Of a stretch of DNA of 64,000 nt, positions 25,998 through 34,609 are shown piece after piece. Source of the stretch: Blastococcus sp. LR1 (GTDB lineage Bacteria > Actinomycetota > Actinomycetes > Mycobacteriales > Geodermatophilaceae); contig NZ_JAIUJY010000001.1 of the NCBI RefSeq assembly GCF_020166105.1, positions 1 to 64,000 on the forward strand, in the 5' to 3' direction. A program made the position numbers and the translations under genes. Positions within the stretch are counted from its first letter, which is position 1; every line of letters begins with the position of its first letter. The notes below the pieces were generated by a model. The model saw nothing but the letters and a program-made list of their open reading frames with translations, was not told where the DNA came from and ran no database searches.

Positions 25998-26384
25998 TCA
26001 GGCGGCCTGACCGGTCGCCTGCGGGTTCGCGGCGAGCGCGGCCCGGGCGGACTCGACGAGCACGGCGAAGGCAGCCGGCTCGTTGACGGCCAGCTCGGCC
26101 AGGACACGACGGTCCAGCTCGATGTCGGCCAGCTTGAGGCCCTGCATGAACCGGTTGTAGGTCATGTCGTTCAGGCGAGCCGCAGCGTTGATGCGGGTGA
26201 TCCACAGCTTGCGGAAGTCACCCTTGCGCGCCTTGCGGTCGCGGTAGTTGTAGGTCGCGGAGTGGAGGATCTGCTCCTTGGCCTTGCGGTAGAGCCGCGA
26301 GCGCTGGCCGCGGTAACCGCTGGCCTGCTCGAGAACGCTACGACGCTTCTTCTGGGCGTTGACCGCCCGCTTCACGCGTGCCAC
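25998..26384 (-). CDS. rplT: 50S ribosomal protein L20
   Basis: 128 residues, early-binding large-subunit protein. Starts [15 protein letters not shown] and contains [22 protein letters not shown], the L20 signature. The C-terminal tail beyond the usual end is Ala-rich. Third gene of infC-rpmI-rplT, 35 bases after rpmI. Confidence 0.98.
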   Translation of the reverse strand: MARVKRAVNAQKKRRSVLEQASGYRGQRSRLYRKAKEQILHSATYNYRDRKARKGDFRKLWITRINAAARLNDMTYNRFMQGLKLADIELDRRVLAELAVNEPAAFAVLVESARAALAANPQATGQAA

Positions 26385-26419
26385 GTGAGAGCTCCTGTCT
26401 TCTCGTCAGTAAAGGGCGG

Positions 26420-26614
26420 TCAGAGACCGAGCAGCTTCTTCATCCGCGGCGCGTCGGCCTTGGACAGAACGCCGATCCCGCTCACGCGGCGCTTGCGGCC
26501 CGAGGACTTCACCTCGAACTTGTGCTGGTTGTTGGTGTGCTCGCGAACGAGCTTCCCGGAACCCGTCACGCGCACGCGCTTGGCGGTGCCCTTGTGGGTC
26601 TTCTGCTTCGGCAT
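26420..26614 (-). CDS. rpmI: 50S ribosomal protein L35
   Basis: 64 residues, MPKQKTHKGTAKRVRVTGSG then NNQHKFEVKSS, typical L35. Lies 53 bases after infC and 35 before rplT. Confidence 0.98.
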   Translation of the reverse strand: MPKQKTHKGTAKRVRVTGSGKLVREHTNNQHKFEVKSSGRKRRVSGIGVLSKADAPRMKKLLGL

Positions 26615-26667
26615 GTCCCTCGTCCTGTTCGTCTGTCGTAAGTCGTGGGCCCTGCAGGAGGTGGTGC

Positions 26668-27300
26668 TCAGGCGGTGGGCGCCTGCTCCTCGGGCTTCTC
26701 GTCGTTCTCCGCACGGGCCTTGGCGGACTGCGCAGCGGCCTGCGCCTGGGCGGACTGCGCAGCGGCCTGCGCCTGCTGCTGCAGCGCCTGCGCGTTCTTG
26801 TGCGGAGCGATCACCATGACCATGTTGCGACCGTCCTGCTTCGGGTTGGACTCGACGACGCCCAGTTCGGTCACGTCGGCGGCCAGCCGCTGCAGCAGGC
26901 GGTAGCCCATCTCCGGGCGCGACTGCTCGCGGCCACGGAACATCACGGTGATCTTGACCTTGTCGCCGCCCTTGAGGAAGCGCTCGACGTGGCCCTTCTT
27001 GGTCTCGTAGTCGTGCGGGTCGATCTTGAGACGGAGCCGCATCTCCTTGATGACCGTGAGCGCCTGGTTGCGCCGCGACTCACGCGCCTTCTGGGCGGCC
27101 TCGTACTTGAACTTCCCGTAGTCCATGAGCTTGGCGACGGGCGGCCGGGCCATGGGAGCGACCTCGACGAGGTCGAGCTCGGAGTCCTGGGCCAGGCGCA
27201 GCGCTTCGCCGATCGACACGATGCCGACCTGCTCGCCCTCGGGACCCACGAGGCGGACCTCGGGGACCCGGATACGGTCGTTGATGCGGGGCTCGGTGAT
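26668..27300 (-). CDS. infC: Translation initiation factor IF-3 (ATC start)
   Basis: Binds the 30S subunit and checks start codon-anticodon pairing. About 210 residues. N-domain starts [19 protein letters not shown]-domain contains [21 protein letters not shown]. The codon before TEPRIN is ATC at 27300, behind an AGAGGAGAGG ribosome site, and no ATG/GTG lies near it in frame. A rare start is the family's known device for autoregulation. An unusual Ala/Gln-rich repeat tail of about 40 residues ([21 protein letters not shown]) follows the IF3 core. Confidence 0.93.
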   Translation of the reverse strand: MTEPRINDRIRVPEVRLVGPEGEQVGIVSIGEALRLAQDSELDLVEVAPMARPPVAKLMDYGKFKYEAAQKARESRRNQALTVIKEMRLRLKIDPHDYETKKGHVERFLKGGDKVKITVMFRGREQSRPEMGYRLLQRLAADVTELGVVESNPKQDGRNMVMVIAPHKNAQALQQQAQAAAQSAQAQAAAQSAKARAENDEKPEEQAPTA

Positions 27301-27362
27301 GGCCTCTCCTCTGCTGCTGCGTGGGAGGAGTCGCTGGCCCACCCGGGCGCCGACAGACGTAA

Positions 27363-27390
27363 GGCCCCGCGAGCATCTGCTCACGGGGCC
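27363..27390 (-). promoter_or_regulatory. Leader hairpin upstream of infC
   Basis: GGCCCCGCGAGC-4-GCTCACGGGGCC: 12-base arms with one wobble or mismatch and an ATCT loop. It lies about 63 bases before the infC start, in the presumed 5' leader. No U tract follows, so it is better seen as a structured leader element than an intrinsic terminator. Confidence 0.5.
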
Positions 27391-27619
27391 CACTCGCCGG
27401 TGGCACACGTCCCTTTCGGGGTCCGTGCGTACGCGATCACCGGCACGTGGCCGGTTCTCGCGATCCGGGACCTGGGCGCCCAGGGGGCGTCAGGTGGGAG
27501 CGGGCTCCTCTTCGGTTCGGCGGCCCGAGGGCCGCCGGATGGTTCGCGTGTCTCCCTGGAAGAGCGGAGACCCGTTCACTCTACAGCGTCTGCCCCCGCG
27601 CCGGTCATTCCCCCCTCGC

Positions 27620-28108
27620 TCAGTCGTCGTAGAGCAGCGGGGGGCGGACCGGGTCCTTCGCGCGGGCCGCGGCGTGCAGGACGCGCAGCGCCTCCACCCC
27701 GCGCACGGAGGTCTCGCCGTCGAACGACTGCAGAGCCAGCAGCGAGACCTCGTCCCCGTTCTCCAGCAGGAGCGAGCCCCAGTAGGACTTCCGGTCGAAG
27801 CGCACGGCACGAACCGCCGTCCATCGCAGCTCGTGGTGGACGAGGATGTTGCGGATCCGCACCCCGTCGGCGTCGGCGTCCACCCGGGAACGGCCGAAGA
27901 ACAGCACGCCCCCGGCGAGCACCAGGCCGAGCCCGGCGATGGCGATCTGATCGAGCAGGCCGTACTCCACGACCGTGTTCGTCGTCGAGGGCAGCGAGAG
28001 CGCGACCAGCCCCATCACGACGACGACGATCACGGCCAGCAGGGCCAGCGCCTGACGCAGCCGACGCGGGACGATCGACACCGACACGGGAGCCTGGAGA
28101 GAGGACAC
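27620..28108 (-). CDS. Membrane PH-domain protein
   Basis: About 162 residues from the GTG at 28108. Two hydrophobic segments near the N terminus (ALALLAVIVVVVMGLVAL and IAIAGLGLVLAGGVLFF), then a small C-terminal domain (VDADADGVRIRNILVHHELRWTAVRAVRF) that fits the bacterial PH domain of the mycobacterial low-molecular-weight antigen 6 type. Role unknown. Divergent from the hydrolase gene, 52 bases apart. Confidence 0.75.
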   Translation of the reverse strand: MSSLQAPVSVSIVPRRLRQALALLAVIVVVVMGLVALSLPSTTNTVVEYGLLDQIAIAGLGLVLAGGVLFFGRSRVDADADGVRIRNILVHHELRWTAVRAVRFDRKSYWGSLLLENGDEVSLLALQSFDGETSVRGVEALRVLHAAARAKDPVRPPLLYDD

Positions 28109-28160
28109 GAGGCCATTCTCCCAGCCGGGCGCGGAACACCGACTGGCAGAGTGCCGTGTC

Positions 28161-29216
28161 GTGGAGATCACCGGCACGGCGCAGCACGAGGCCTGGGAGG
28201 CCCGCACCCTCCCTCCGGTGGAGCAGGTGCGGCCCGGCCTCTGGTCGATCCCGGTGCCGATCCCGCACAACCCGCTGCGCTACGTCAGCACCTACGCCTT
28301 CGCCCTCGACGGCGGTGGCCTCGGGCTGATCGACACCGGCTGGGAGAGCGAGGCGGGCTGGCAGGCGCTCACCGAGGGCCTGGCCTCCATCGGCGGCGGG
28401 ATCACCGACCTCCGCGGCGTCCTGGTCACCCATCTGCACTTCGACCACCTCGGGCTGGCCGCCCGCGTGCGCGAGGCCAGCGGGGCGTGGATCGCGATGC
28501 ACCCGGCGGACGTCGCCGCCGTCCGCCGGCTGACCACGACCGAGACCCAGGCGGCCGTCGACCTCGAGGTCGAATTCCTCGTGAGCCTCGGCGCCCCGCG
28601 CGAGGAGGCGCAGAGCGACGTCGGAGGCGCGGAGAACCTGGCGGGCTTCCACCGCATGGCCGTCGCCGACCGCCTGCTCGAGGACGGCGACCGCGCGGAC
28701 TTCCCCGGCTGGGACCTGCGCGCCGTCCACACGCCCGGGCACACCCCGGGCCACCTCTGCTTCGCCGAGGAGCGGACCGACCTCTTCTTCGCGGGCGACC
28801 ACGTGCTGCCGCGGATCAGCCCGAACATCTCCAGCGGCCCCAGCTCCGGGCCCGACGGCAACCCGCTGGGTGACTTCCTGAGCTCGCTGCAGGCCGTTCG
28901 CGACCTGCCGGCGAGCGAGGTCCTGCCGGCGCACGAGTGGCGGTTCCGCGGCCTGGCCGAGCGCGTCGACTCCCTCACCGAGCACCACGAACGCCGGCTC
29001 ACCGAGCTGCTCGACGCCATCCGGGCCAATCCGCACGCGACTCCGTGGGACCTCGCCTCCCACCTCACCTGGTCGCGCCCCTGGGAGCAGTACGCGCGGC
29101 GGATGCGGATCTTCGCCGTGACCGAGACCAACGCCCACGTGCGCCTCCTGGCCCGCCGAGGCCTGGTGGTGGACAGCGGCGGACCGGTGCCGACGTGGAC
29201 CGTCGCGGTCCGCTGA
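28161..29216 (+). CDS. Metallo-beta-lactamase-fold hydrolase
   Basis: 351 residues. Zinc motif HLHFDH at 91-96, then HTPGHTPGH with the third histidine, GDHVLP with the bridging aspartate, and LPAHEW. A C-terminal helical/winged segment (HHERRLTELLDAIRANPHATPWDLASHL) resembles that of the SoxH/LACTB2-like family. Substrate not predictable; a thioester or lactone hydrolase is plausible. GTG start. Confidence 0.88.
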   Translation: MEITGTAQHEAWEARTLPPVEQVRPGLWSIPVPIPHNPLRYVSTYAFALDGGGLGLIDTGWESEAGWQALTEGLASIGGGITDLRGVLVTHLHFDHLGLAARVREASGAWIAMHPADVAAVRRLTTTETQAAVDLEVEFLVSLGAPREEAQSDVGGAENLAGFHRMAVADRLLEDGDRADFPGWDLRAVHTPGHTPGHLCFAEERTDLFFAGDHVLPRISPNISSGPSSGPDGNPLGDFLSSLQAVRDLPASEVLPAHEWRFRGLAERVDSLTEHHERRLTELLDAIRANPHATPWDLASHLTWSRPWEQYARRMRIFAVTETNAHVRLLARRGLVVDSGGPVPTWTVAVR

Positions 29217-29803
29217 CCCCCGCCGGCCTTGCCGCTCAGGTCCTGGCCGATCGCGTCCTGGCCGATCGCGTCCTGGCCGATCGCGTCCTGGCCGCTGCGC
29301 CGCGGCTGGGCGGCACGCGGCTGGTCTGCGTCGACGGTCCGGCCGGTTCGGGGAAGACGACGCTCGCCGCCCGGCTGGCCGGCGCGCTGGGTGGCGACAC
29401 CGCCGTCGTCCACATGGACGACCTCTACGCCGGGTGGACGCTCACCGGCGCCGTCGCGCGCCTCTCCGCCGGCGTCCTCCGCCCCGTGGCCGCCGGCCGG
29501 GACGGGGCCTACTCCCGCTACGACTGGACGGCGGGTCGCTTCTCCCCCGCCCCCGTGCCCGTGCCCGTGCCCGGGGTCCTCGTGGTCGAGGGGTGCGGCA
29601 GCGGCTCCCGCGCCGTCGACCCGTGGGCGAGCCTGCGCATCTGGGTGGAGGCAGATCCGGCGTTGCGACTGGCCCGCGGACTGGCACGCGACGGCGACCA
29701 CCTGGCGCCGGAGTGGCACCGGTGGCAGGAGACCGAGGCGGCGCACTTCGCCGCGGACGGCACCCGCGAGCGCGCAGACGTCGTCGTCGACGGCGGGGCG
29801 TGA
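29195..29803 (+). CDS. Uridine-kinase-like P-loop protein
   Basis: About 202 residues. Walker A GPAGSGKT at 48-55, HMDDLYAGW, and VVEGCGSGS as in the uridine kinase/AAA ATPase group found in actinobacteria. The chosen GTG lies 22 bases inside the end of the hydrolase gene. The N terminus carries three exact copies of VLADR encoded by a 15-base tandem repeat. Substrate unproven. Confidence 0.75.
   Translation: MDRRGPLTPAGLAAQVLADRVLADRVLADRVLAAAPRLGGTRLVCVDGPAGSGKTTLAARLAGALGGDTAVVHMDDLYAGWTLTGAVARLSAGVLRPVAAGRDGAYSRYDWTAGRFSPAPVPVPVPGVLVVEGCGSGSRAVDPWASLRIWVEADPALRLARGLARDGDHLAPEWHRWQETEAAHFAADGTRERADVVVDGGA
29240..29297 (+). repeat. 15-bp tandem repeat (3 copies plus partial)
   Basis: GTCCTGGCCGATCGC repeats at 29240, 29255 and 29270, with a partial fourth copy at 29285. 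The length is a multiple of three, so copy-number change would not shift the frame. Confidence 0.9.
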
Positions 29804-29897
29804 CTCCGCTCACTCGGAGACGATCGGAGGGCGGCCGGACACACGCCGGTAACCCCGATCGCCCACCATGGGCGGCGACCGCTGGCGAGGGGGACAC

Positions 29898-31019
29898 GTG
29901 ACCGACACCGTCCGGGAACAGACGACCGAGGTGCTGCCGCTCGCCGGGTACACCGTCGCGGTGACCGCCGCACGACGCGCGGAGGAGCTCGGCGCACTCC
30001 TGGACCGGCGCGGAGCGCGGGTCGTCCACGCCCCCGCCATCCGCATCGTGCCGCTCTCCGACGACAGCGAGCTGGTCGCCGCCACCCGCCGGGTCCTCGA
30101 GGCACCCGTCGACCTGGTGGTCGCGACCACCGGCGTCGGCTTCCGCGGCTGGCTCGAGGCCTGCGACGCCTGGGACCTCCCGCTGGTCGAGCACCTGTCC
30201 GGAGCGCGCGTGCTGGCCCGCGGCCCCAAGGCCCGCGGTGCCATCCGGGGCGGTGGGCTCGTCGACGCCTGGTCCCCGGAGTCCGAGTCCTCCGCCGAGG
30301 TCCTCGAGCACCTGCTCTCCGGTGCCGAGGGTCCGCTGGCCGGGCGACGGATCGCCGTCCAGCTGCACGGCGACCCGCTCCCCGACCTCGTATCCGGCCT
30401 GCGGGAGGCCGGCGCCGACGTGCTGACGGTTCCGGTCTACCGCTGGGTGCTGCCCGAGGACGTCGCCCCCGTACGCCGGCTGGTCGCCGCCCTGATCGCG
30501 GGCGGGATCGACGCGGTGACCTTCACCAGCGCACCGGCGGCCGCCAGCCTGCTGCAGGTGGCGGACGATCTCGGACATCGGGAGGCGATGGTCGCCGCCT
30601 TGCAGCAGCGGGTGCTCGCCGTCGCCGTCGGGCAGGTGACCGCCGGCCCGCTGGACGCGGCCGGCATCCCCAGCGTCCAGCCCGAGCGGTCCCGCCTCGG
30701 GGCCCTCGCCCGGGAAGTCGTCGCGCGGCTGCCCGAGCGCGACCCCGTCCTGCAGGTCGGTCCGCACACGCTCCAGGTGCGCGGACACGCCGTCGTCGTC
30801 GACGACCGGCTCGTGGAGCTGGCACCGGGACCGCTGGCGGTGCTCCGCGAGCTGGCCCGCACGCCCGGGCACGTCGTGGCCCGGCCGGAGCTGATCGCCG
30901 CACTGCCCGGCGGCGGCGACGGACACGCGGTGGAGATGGCGGTGACCCGGCTGCGCGCGGCGCTCGGGGCACCGCTGGTCGAGACCGTCGTGAAGCGCGG
31001 CTACCGGCTCAAGGTCTGA
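29898..31019 (+). CDS. nnaR: HemD-domain/winged-helix nitrate regulator (NnaR-like)
   Basis: About 373 residues from a GTG with a GAGGGGG ribosome site. The N-terminal 270 residues have the uroporphyrinogen-III synthase fold (GYTVAVTAARRAEEL, VTFTSAPAAASLL). The C-terminal 95 are an OmpR-type winged helix (ELAPGPLAVLRELARTPG, VEMAVTRLRAAL, VKRGYRLKV). This domain pair is that of Streptomyces NnaR, a GlnR partner in nitrate and nitrite assimilation. The nearby narK and nirB-nas genes fit that role. Confidence 0.82.
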   Translation: MTDTVREQTTEVLPLAGYTVAVTAARRAEELGALLDRRGARVVHAPAIRIVPLSDDSELVAATRRVLEAPVDLVVATTGVGFRGWLEACDAWDLPLVEHLSGARVLARGPKARGAIRGGGLVDAWSPESESSAEVLEHLLSGAEGPLAGRRIAVQLHGDPLPDLVSGLREAGADVLTVPVYRWVLPEDVAPVRRLVAALIAGGIDAVTFTSAPAAASLLQVADDLGHREAMVAALQQRVLAVAVGQVTAGPLDAAGIPSVQPERSRLGALAREVVARLPERDPVLQVGPHTLQVRGHAVVVDDRLVELAPGPLAVLRELARTPGHVVARPELIAALPGGGDGHAVEMAVTRLRAALGAPLVETVVKRGYRLKV

Positions 31020-31593
31020 GGTCCAGGCGCATCAGGATGCGCGGGAAGCCGTTGAGCACCGAGTCGGTGTCGGCCACCTTCTCGAAGCCGGCCCGCTCGA
31101 AGAGCTTCCGCGTGCCGACGTAGGCCATCGTCAGGTCGACCTTCCGTCCCTCGTTGTCGACGGGATAGGCCTCGACCACCGGCGCGCCCTGCGTCCGCGC
31201 GAACTCGACCGCCCCCGTCACCAGCTGATGTGCGATGCCCTGGCCGCGGTGCCCGGGACGCACCCGGACGCACCACAGCGACCACACGTCGAGGTCGTCG
31301 AGCCGCGGGATCTTCCGGTTGCGCGCGAAGGTCGTGTCGGCCCGCGGGTGGACCGCCGCCCAGCCGACGACGTCGCCGTCGTCGTCGTCGTCGTAGGCGA
31401 GCACGCCGGGGGGCAGCTCCTCGCGCACGAGCTGGCGCACGCGCTCCCCTCGCGCGGGCCCCTGCAGCGCCTGGTTCTCCTTGGAGGGGATCCGGTAGCT
31501 GAGGCACCAGCAGACATTGGCGTCCGGCCGCTTGGGGCCGAGCAGCGTCGCGACGTCCTGGAAGTTCCGGGCCGGTCGCACCTCGATCGCCAT
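31009..31593 (-). CDS. GNAT-family acetyltransferase
   Basis: 194 residues. Acetyl-CoA motif WCVRVRPGHRGQGIAHQLV is clear. An N-terminal segment with DANVCWCLSYRIP has paired cysteines typical of one actinobacterial GNAT subgroup. Substrate unknown. Overlaps the 3' end of nnaR by 11 bases tail to tail. Confidence 0.85.
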   Translation of the reverse strand: MAIEVRPARNFQDVATLLGPKRPDANVCWCLSYRIPSKENQALQGPARGERVRQLVREELPPGVLAYDDDDDGDVVGWAAVHPRADTTFARNRKIPRLDDLDVWSLWCVRVRPGHRGQGIAHQLVTGAVEFARTQGAPVVEAYPVDNEGRKVDLTMAYVGTRKLFERAGFEKVADTDSVLNGFPRILMRLDLRP

Positions 31594-31624
31594 GGCCGCA
31601 TCGTGGCAGCAGGTGCCGACGGAA

Positions 31625-31643
31625 TGACGATCAGGAGACCTGA
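31625..31643. repeat. Partial dispersed element (copy C)
   Basis: TGACGATCAGGAGACCTGA resembles the 3' block of the element at 52222-52278. It lies between the acetyltransferase and narK. Confidence 0.4.
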
Positions 31644-31712
31644 CCACCAGTCGTGCAGGGGGACCGGGGGCCGGGGGCCAGGGCCACCCGGGGTGTGCCA
31701 GGACGGTGGGGC

Positions 31713-33101
31713 TCAGACGCGGCCGAGGGGGCGACCCGGGCGCAGGTACACGAACCAGGTGACCGCGACGCAGACGACGTAGAAGGCGATGAACACCAGG
31801 TAGGCCGAGTCGCCGGTGCCGGTGGTCATGAACGACTGCCGGAACGCCAGGTTCACCAGCACTCCTCCGAAGGCGCCGACCGCCCCGGCGATGCCGATGA
31901 GCGCCCCGGACATCCGCAGCGCGCGCCGGTCCGCGGCCCCCGCGTCGCCGCCCTCGGCCACGGACGTCAGCGCCTGGGACCGGAAGATCGCCGGGATCAT
32001 CTTGTAGGTCGACCCGTTGCCCAGGCCGCTGAGCACGAACAGCGCCACGAAGCCGACGACGAACAGCGGCAGCGACTCCAGCTGGCTCGCCGCCCACACG
32101 ATCCCGGCCCCCACCGCCATGGCCACAAAGTTCCAGCAGGTGATCAGCGCACCGCCGAAGCGGTCGGCCAGCGACCCGCCGAACGGGCGGATGAGCGAGC
32201 CCAGCAGCGGCCCGAGCCAGGTGAGCGAGGCGGCGGCCAGCGGTGTCGCGAAGGAGTCGGTGAACTGGTTCTGCAGCACCTGGCCGAAGGCGAAGCCGAA
32301 CCCGATGAACGAGCCGAAGGTCCCGATGTAGAGGAACGACATGATCCAGGTGTGCGGCTCGCGGGTCGCCTCGCGCATGGCCCGCGGCTGGTTGCGCGCC
32401 ATCGTCAGGTTGTCCATGACGAGGGCCGCGCCGACGGCGGCGGCGACGATGAGCGGGATGTAGATCCAGAGGATCAGCCGCGGGTTCGTCGCGCCGGCGG
32501 TGGCCAGCACGAGCAGCCCGACGAGCTGGACGACCGGGACGCCGAGGTTGCCGCCGCCGGCGTTGAGGCCGAGCGCCCAGCCCTTGAGCCGGTCGGGGTA
32601 GAAGGCGTTGATGTTCGCCATCGAGCTGGCGAAGTTGCCGCCGCCCACGCCGGCCAGGCACGCGACGAACAGCAGGGTGCCGTAGTCGACGCCGGGCTCG
32701 AGCACGATCGCCGTCGCGATGGTGGGCACCAGCAGCAGGGCGGCGCTGACGATCGTCCAGTTCCGGCCGCCGAAGCGGGCGACGGCGAAGGTGTAGGGCA
32801 GCCGCACGAAGGCGCCCAGCGCGGTGGGCAGCGCGGTGAGCAGGAACTTGCCGGCCGGGTCGATGCCGAACACCGGCTCCGGCAGGAAGAGCACGAGCAC
32901 CGACCACAGGCTCCAGATGGAGAAGCCGACGTGCTCGGAGAAGACGGAGAAGAAGAGGTTCCGGCGGGCGACCTGCTTGCCGGTGGTCTTCCAGAACTGC
33001 GGGTCCTCCGGGCGCCAGTCGTCGATCCACCGCCCGGAGCGCCCCGGTGGCCCGGGCGGGGCCGAAGTGCTGGCGGACGTCGGACGGGTGGGTGCGGCCA
33101 T
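31713..33101 (-). CDS. narK: Nitrate/nitrite transporter, MFS NNP family
   Basis: About 462 residues with 12 hydrophobic segments. NNP-type signatures: GVGGGNFASSMANINAFYP in the fifth helix and ALGLNAGGGNLGVPVVQ, then GLGNGSTYKMIPAIF in the second half. Imports nitrate and may export nitrite. The cytoplasmic N terminus is Pro/Ser-rich. Start uncertain: the ATG at 33101 is chosen; a GTG at 33173 is possible. Sits between nnaR and the nirBD-nas genes. Confidence 0.93.
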   Translation of the reverse strand: MAAPTRPTSASTSAPPGPPGRSGRWIDDWRPEDPQFWKTTGKQVARRNLFFSVFSEHVGFSIWSLWSVLVLFLPEPVFGIDPAGKFLLTALPTALGAFVRLPYTFAVARFGGRNWTIVSAALLLVPTIATAIVLEPGVDYGTLLFVACLAGVGGGNFASSMANINAFYPDRLKGWALGLNAGGGNLGVPVVQLVGLLVLATAGATNPRLILWIYIPLIVAAAVGAALVMDNLTMARNQPRAMREATREPHTWIMSFLYIGTFGSFIGFGFAFGQVLQNQFTDSFATPLAAASLTWLGPLLGSLIRPFGGSLADRFGGALITCWNFVAMAVGAGIVWAASQLESLPLFVVGFVALFVLSGLGNGSTYKMIPAIFRSQALTSVAEGGDAGAADRRALRMSGALIGIAGAVGAFGGVLVNLAFRQSFMTTGTGDSAYLVFIAFYVVCVAVTWFVYLRPGRPLGRV

Positions 33102-33248
33102 GGCGACGACGGTGACCGGCGACCGTTTCCCCGGCGTCGCCCCGCGGGAGAACTCGTGTTCCGTTTCGCTCACCACGGCTGCCCCCCTGTGGTGAGGCCC
33201 CCGCCCATCGGCGTGCACGCGACCGGCCGGACCGGCGAAGATTCCCCG

Positions 33249-34064
33249 GTGAGCGCCGCCGAGGAAGCCGTCGACCAGTCCACCGTCGATCCGACGCCGG
33301 GCGGGCGTGCCCTCATCGAGGCCGGGAGCCCGGTCGCCGGATCGATGTCCCAGGCGGCAGCTGCCGTGGTCTTCGAGCCGACGACGGCGCGGGTGCAGGT
33401 GAACGGACGCTTCGCCGCGGTGCTGCGCACGGTGGCCGACGACGTCTGCGACCTCTCCGGCCGGGAGCGGGTCCGGGCCGGCGCCGCGCTGGCCTTCGCC
33501 GTCGAGTACGCCGCGACCGCGCACCGCAACGGGCGGCCGGTCCGCACCGACCGGTTCTTCACCCCCCGTCCCGGGAGCCGGCCGGTGGCCGAGGAGCTGG
33601 CGGACGCCGTCGTCTCCGCCGCCCGCCGCTGCACCGACGAGCGCCGGGTCCGGCACCTGGGCTACCTGCTGGCCGAGGTGGCCGTCTCCCCCGATCTCGA
33701 CGCCGAGCTGGTCGGCCGGGCGCTGCGGCTGGCCGAGGGGCTGGGCTGGCGGCAGCTCGCGCTGCTGGCCGCCGTGGGCCGGCGCGACCGCGTGCCGCTG
33801 CCGATGACCCCGCTCGAGGACGACCCGCAGGGCTGGACCGCCTGGGGCGCCCGGGAGGACGTCGCCGACCTCCAGCGCGTGGGCCTGCTCGATCCGGCGC
33901 CGGCCCAGCCCCGGCCGGGTGGCGCCGCGCTCCCCCGGCTGCGCCCCGCCGACCTCCGCCTGACCCGCACCGGCGTGCTGGTGCACCGGCTGCTCGTGCT
34001 CGAGGTGCTGCGCGACGAGGCGGTCGCCGCCGCGCTGGCCGACCTGGGCCTGCCGCGCAGCTGA
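33249..34064 (+). CDS. Hypothetical protein divergent from narK
   Basis: About 271 residues from the GTG at 33249; not recognised. Composition is Ala/Arg/Leu-rich and mostly helical, with no membrane segment or signal. Conserved-looking stretches are VNGRFAAVLRTVADDVCDLSG and WTAWGAREDVADLQRVGLLDP. The C terminus reads like a small winged helix, but this is weak. Shared promoter region with narK (147 bases between starts). Confidence 0.6.
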   Translation: MSAAEEAVDQSTVDPTPGGRALIEAGSPVAGSMSQAAAAVVFEPTTARVQVNGRFAAVLRTVADDVCDLSGRERVRAGAALAFAVEYAATAHRNGRPVRTDRFFTPRPGSRPVAEELADAVVSAARRCTDERRVRHLGYLLAEVAVSPDLDAELVGRALRLAEGLGWRQLALLAAVGRRDRVPLPMTPLEDDPQGWTAWGAREDVADLQRVGLLDPAPAQPRPGGAALPRLRPADLRLTRTGVLVHRLLVLEVLRDEAVAAALADLGLPRS

Positions 34065-34112
34065 TCGCCGCGGCACTGGCCTCCGGCCAGCCTCCCGTGC
34101 CACGGTGCCGGG

Positions 34113-34598
34113 ATGCAGCCCACGGACCGGCGACGCCGATGGCGCCGTGCCCTGATCGGGCTGCCCCTCGTGGTGGTCGGCGCCGGCCTGACCTGGGTGG
34201 TGCTGGTCGTGGTCGAGCTGTCGAGCTACGAGGACCCCGCGGAGGCCGACCGGAGGGCTGCGGTGCTCGAAGCGGAGCTGCTGCGACTCCCCGGCGTCGT
34301 GACCGCCTCCGTCGTCCACCAGGACAATTGGGTGGTCCGGGGAGACCTCGACGCGAGCCTGGACGTCGAACCGGGCAGCGACCTCGCCGAGATCGCCGAC
34401 GAGGCCGAGCGGCTCGCCTGGCTCAGCGACTTCGACGTGGTCGAGTCGGTCGACGTCCACGTCCGCGTGCCCGATCCCACCGGCGTTCCGGGACCGACCG
34501 AGAGCCGCTCCTACGCCGAGGAGTGCGCCGAGTCGTCCGGTTCCTGGTGCACGTCGGTGGCGGTGCTGGAGGACCGCTACGGCCCACGCCCCGGCTGA
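34113..34598 (+). CDS. Single-pass membrane protein (hypothetical)
   Basis: 161 residues. Arg-rich start, one membrane helix at about 14-36 (LIGLPLVVVGAGLTWVVLVVV), then an acidic domain outside the membrane. Two cysteines near the C terminus (EECAES and SWCTS) could form a disulfide. Function unknown. Confidence 0.65.
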   Translation: MQPTDRRRRWRRALIGLPLVVVGAGLTWVVLVVVELSSYEDPAEADRRAAVLEAELLRLPGVVTASVVHQDNWVVRGDLDASLDVEPGSDLAEIADEAERLAWLSDFDVVESVDVHVRVPDPTGVPGPTESRSYAEECAESSGSWCTSVAVLEDRYGPRPG

Positions 34599-34609
34599 GC
34601 CGCGCCGTC

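Noticed and set aside
27363-27390. An intrinsic terminator
   Set aside because: No U tract and it lies in the infC leader with no convergent gene end nearby.
29240-29297. A CRISPR-like repeat
   Set aside because: Direct tandem repeat inside a coding region, without spacers or cas genes. No CRISPR array is visible anywhere in the window.
31653-34064. An 803-codon plus-strand frame
   Set aside because: Most of it is antisense to narK. Only the part after 33249 has independent codon structure and was kept.
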